A stretch of DNA of 64,000 bases from Flavobacterium microcysteis (lineage in GTDB: Bacteria > Bacteroidota > Bacteroidia > Flavobacteriales > Flavobacteriaceae): positions 310,001 to 374,000 of the forward strand of contig NZ_VFJE01000053.1 of NCBI RefSeq assembly GCF_006385255.1, given 5' to 3'. A program made the translations under genes and the position numbers. Below, piece after piece: positions 61,701 to 64,000 of this stretch (position 1 is the stretch's first letter; every line of letters starts with the position of its first letter). The notes under the pieces are model-generated. The model had not been told where the DNA came from. It did not search any database and saw nothing but the letters and a program-made list of their open reading frames with translations.

Positions 61701-62288
61701 ATGAAAGGCACAAACTTCTTAAAAGGTCTTTATTGTTTATTCTTGTTTTTCTCAATTCATTCTGCATACTCACAGAAAGGAGGGTTAATTGCTTCATGTT
61801 GCGACACAAAAAAAGGAGGTCGCTGTACAGGGAGTGCATCTTGTACCGCATGCACAACATGTAGTGGCTGTAAATATTGTAATAGTGGTGGTTCATGCGG
61901 TGTATGTGGATTCTCGACCTCTTCAAAACCATATAGCAAAACTACTTATTATACTTCAAGGAAGCCTGCCATAAAGAAATCCAAAACAAAAAAGACAATA
62001 TCTACTAATAATTTTTATAACGGTTCGAGTTCAGGCACAGACAATTATTATGATTCATACACAGAGAATTATGACGCAATCAAAAAAGGTTCATTTTTTA
62101 TGATCAAAGGGGCTAAACTGAATCTTAGAAACGGTCCAGGTATAACTTATGATATCATCCAAGAACTTCACAAGACAGATTACGGCCAAATACTCGGAAG
62201 TGTAGTTGACGGATGGGTTTTTGTATCGATTACAAAAAGTGAGAATTTCGGATATGTGAAAGTTGAAAATATAGAAATTATAAAATAA
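61701..62288 (+). CDS. Exported Cys-rich protein with bacterial SH3 domain
   Basis: A 195-residue protein: signal peptide (1-25), a Cys-rich segment with 11 Cys (~33-69; SCCDTKKGGRCTGSASCTAC, GSCGVCG), a Ser/Tyr/Lys-rich low-complexity middle (~70-130) and a bacterial SH3 domain (~133-195; GAKLNLRNGPGITYDIIQEL, VDGWVFVSI). SH3 domains bind cell-wall peptides. The Cys cluster may bind metal or form disulfides (inference). It is transcribed through the leader described at 61591-61680. Confidence 0.8.
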   Translation: MKGTNFLKGLYCLFLFFSIHSAYSQKGGLIASCCDTKKGGRCTGSASCTACTTCSGCKYCNSGGSCGVCGFSTSSKPYSKTTYYTSRKPAIKKSKTKKTISTNNFYNGSSSGTDNYYDSYTENYDAIKKGSFFMIKGAKLNLRNGPGITYDIIQELHKTDYGQILGSVVDGWVFVSITKSENFGYVKVENIEIIK

Positions 62289-62356
62289 TTACTTTTTTAG
62301 AGGACTAATAAAAGAGAATATATTTGGGATATAGTTAATTTGTTTTTATTAGCTAT

Positions 62357-63181
62357 CTAGTTTTTAAGCAAAATCCTAATCCCTACCAACGCCAAACAAA
62401 TCGCCAATACTTTAATAATATTGGTTCCTTTAACCCTATGCGAAAAATAGGCTCCTAATTGTGCACCTGGAATTACTCCTCCTGCAAGACAGATTACCAT
62501 TTTTAATACCGTCGGATCGTTATAGGTACCATTAATTGCGTGCACTATTACCGTCACAGTTGACATTACTGCCAGAATAAAATGCGAGGTTGCGGTTGCA
62601 ATATAAACCGGAAAATGCAGCCAATTCACCATGGCCGGTACATGGATTATTCCGCCACCTATACCCAAAAGTGGTGACATATAACCTACTACAATACTGA
62701 TGATAATACCGTTACGCTGGTTATAGCTGTATTGATAAATTGTGCCCATCTTATCAACCAACTTGCGGTGTTTTAGTCCTTTTTGCTGACTGTCGTCATC
62801 TTGCACTAGTTTTTTTTCTGATTGTTTTTTAAAGAAAAGAAATACCGATAATGCAAGAAGCAAGACCCCGAAAATAATATTAAACGATTCTTTTGGGATA
62901 TACTGCACCGTAAACACGCCCAATATAGAACCTGGAATCGTAAACAGCGCAAAAATAACGCCTGCTTTATAATCAATCTTTCCTGACTTTGCGTAGGCAG
63001 CTGATCCTGAAATGGCATTTGCAGCCACTACAGCCATAGAAATTGCGGTAACGGTTTCAGGTGGCAACTCCGGATAAAAAAGCAACAAAAGCGGTACCAA
63101 TATAAAACCGCCACCGGCTCCGATTAGCGTTCCACAAGTTCCGATAATAAAACCGGCCAATACTAAAAGAAATAACTCCAA
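62357..63181 (-). CDS. TauE/SafE family sulfite exporter-like permease
   Basis: A 274-residue integral membrane protein with about eight helices and the two characteristic motifs GTCGTLIGAGGGFILVPLLL (residues ~15-34) and VGYMSPLLGIGGGIIHVPAM (~155-174). A charged loop of ~25 residues lies in the middle (FKKQSEKKLVQDDDSQQKGL). The family exports sulfite or organosulfur compounds in characterised cases; the substrate here is unknown. A minus-strand -7 box TATCTTTG (63207-63214) without -33 lies upstream. Confidence 0.88.
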   Translation of the reverse strand: MELFLLVLAGFIIGTCGTLIGAGGGFILVPLLLLFYPELPPETVTAISMAVVAANAISGSAAYAKSGKIDYKAGVIFALFTIPGSILGVFTVQYIPKESFNIIFGVLLLALSVFLFFKKQSEKKLVQDDDSQQKGLKHRKLVDKMGTIYQYSYNQRNGIIISIVVGYMSPLLGIGGGIIHVPAMVNWLHFPVYIATATSHFILAVMSTVTVIVHAINGTYNDPTVLKMVICLAGGVIPGAQLGAYFSHRVKGTNIIKVLAICLALVGIRILLKN

Positions 63182-63226
63182 AATGAAAAAATATTAATTG
63201 GTATTCCAAAGATACGGACAAAGTCC

Positions 63227-64000
63227 TTATTTTTTGGTTGTAAATTCAACCAGATAAGGCTTTATTCTAATTCCTTCATTATTTCTGAAAGTCTTGTCCA
63301 CAACAAATTGGTAGTGTTTGTTTGGTTCTAAGTCGGCTTCAAGTGTTATGGATTTTTTATCTTCAGACCAGACCCTGTTAGGACTTAGTTTTGGAAAATA
63401 ATCAGCTCCTAGAGGCCCGAAGTCAATTCCTGAATTGCGTCCGTTGAGCGGTTGAGAGAATGTAATGGTAATTTGGGTTTTTCCTGATTTTACTTTTTTG
63501 CTTCCATTTTTGATAGGCGAAATAGCAACTACCGTTGGTATACGTTTTTCAAATTCGGCTTTATAAAAAGAAAGCGGCTTGTCGAAATAGTTTGTCTTTT
63601 CAGCAAAACTTATCAAGGCTGTTTCATTGTTATAGTCCAGATTAATCATTTCTTTCACGGCCTGTTTTTTATCCTGAGCTAACTCGTAATATCTCTTACA
63701 AATGGCATAACCTACAAAATACCCCAAATCCCTCATCTTAAACTGATTGTCAGGGCTATTCATTAACCAGTTATAAATATTTGAGGAGAACATTTCTTTT
63801 ACATATTCCTGCTTTATTTTTTCTTCATTTTTATATCCGAATTCGATTTGAGGATTCGGGGATTTTACATTTAACGAAATTTCAGCTAAGAACTCAGCGG
63901 CTCCTTCCATTATGGTTTGTGACAAAAGAGAGTTCCCAATAGTTTCTTTTTGTTGTGTATGGATGTATTCGTGAACATTCAGAAATACCACATCATTGAT
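63227..64000 (-). CDS. Zinc metallopeptidase-like protein with C-terminal Ig-like domain, partial
   Basis: The 5' end lies beyond the window; the frame is open to the last base (ending INDVVFLNVHEYIHTQQ on the minus strand). The gluzincin motif HEYIH is right at this end, followed by EGAAEFLAEI, a likely third ligand, as in DUF2268-type predicted proteases. The C-terminal ~100 residues are an SbsA-type Ig-like domain (TQITITFSQPLNGRNSGIDF). A GTG at 63991 is not a believable start. Function inferred from the zinc motif only. Confidence 0.75.
   Translation of the reverse strand: MNDVVFLNVHEYIHTQQKETIGNSLLSQTIMEGAAEFLAEISLNVKSPNPQIEFGYKNEEKIKQEYVKEMFSSNIYNWLMNSPDNQFKMRDLGYFVGYAICKRYYELAQDKKQAVKEMINLDYNNETALISFAEKTNYFDKPLSFYKAEFEKRIPTVVAISPIKNGSKKVKSGKTQITITFSQPLNGRNSGIDFGPLGADYFPKLSPNRVWSEDKKSITLEADLEPNKHYQFVVDKTFRNNEGIRIKPYLVEFTTKK

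Overview
The window comes from a low-GC member of Bacteroidota, most likely a Flavobacterium or close relative. The evidence is seen in the sequence: secreted proteins with type IX secretion (T9SS) type A and type B C-terminal domains, a TonB-dependent receptor with an STN domain, FecR with a C-terminal DUF4974-like region, and five good matches to the Bacteroidota promoter (TTG, 18-20 bp, TAnnTTTG). Shine-Dalgarno sites are mostly absent. There is one tRNA (Val, anticodon TAC). I see no rRNA, prophage, insertion sequence or CRISPR array.

Layout. 0-4 kb: a large T9SS type B surface protein. 4-7 kb: a GbsR/MarR regulator followed by two small membrane proteins, a DCC thiol-oxidoreductase and a TIGR01777 epimerase; the epimerase is bracketed by two copies of a palindromic repeat. 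7-11.5 kb: a UbiA-like membrane protein, gcvP and a small exported protein. 11.6-16.2 kb: a group III truncated globin, then a compact run KAS III, methyltransferase, glycosyltransferase, MlaE, MlaF that looks like a lipid synthesis and transport unit. 16.3-20.5 kb: a minus-strand block with an unusual beta-barrel/hydrolase fusion, two Crp/Fnr regulators, an effector-binding-like protein and a SRPBCC protein. 20.6-25.7 kb: manC, a SprT-like metalloprotein, a methyltransferase, VanW, an SDR and an M28 peptidase. 26-30.6 kb: a PepSY-like exported protein with a putative sigma-54 promoter and upstream direct repeats, an NtrC-type response regulator, and a convergent hybrid histidine kinase. 30.7-36.7 kb: acyl-CoA dehydrogenase, anmK, an amino-acid dehydrogenase, a TonB-like protein, folC and tRNA-Val. 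36.7-47 kb: accessory and exported proteins, including an RCC1-repeat T9SS protein with nine tandem ~51-residue units, a transglutaminase-like protein, an S41 peptidase and a LytTR regulator; two intergenic stretches here carry possible gene remnants. 47.3-53.6 kb: a 17-residue-repeat protein and then ten tightly packed genes of immunity-protein character (DUF4261, Imm11-like, SUFU, NTF2-fold and unknowns) with no toxin gene nearby. 54-61.1 kb: a sigma/anti-sigma/STN-TonB receptor signalling locus with a T9SS protein and a lipoprotein downstream. 61-64 kb: a lipocalin-like protein, a Cys-rich SH3 protein behind a possible attenuator, a TauE/SafE permease and a metallopeptidase cut by the window edge.

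The most interesting candidates are the ten-gene immunity-like array, the sigma-54/enhancer arrangement upstream of the PepSY-like gene, the KAS III-to-MlaEF lipid unit, the two-hairpin leader at 61.6 kb, and promoters whose -7 box lies only 4-5 nt before the ATG (possible leaderless transcripts). All functional assignments rest on motif reading without database searches.
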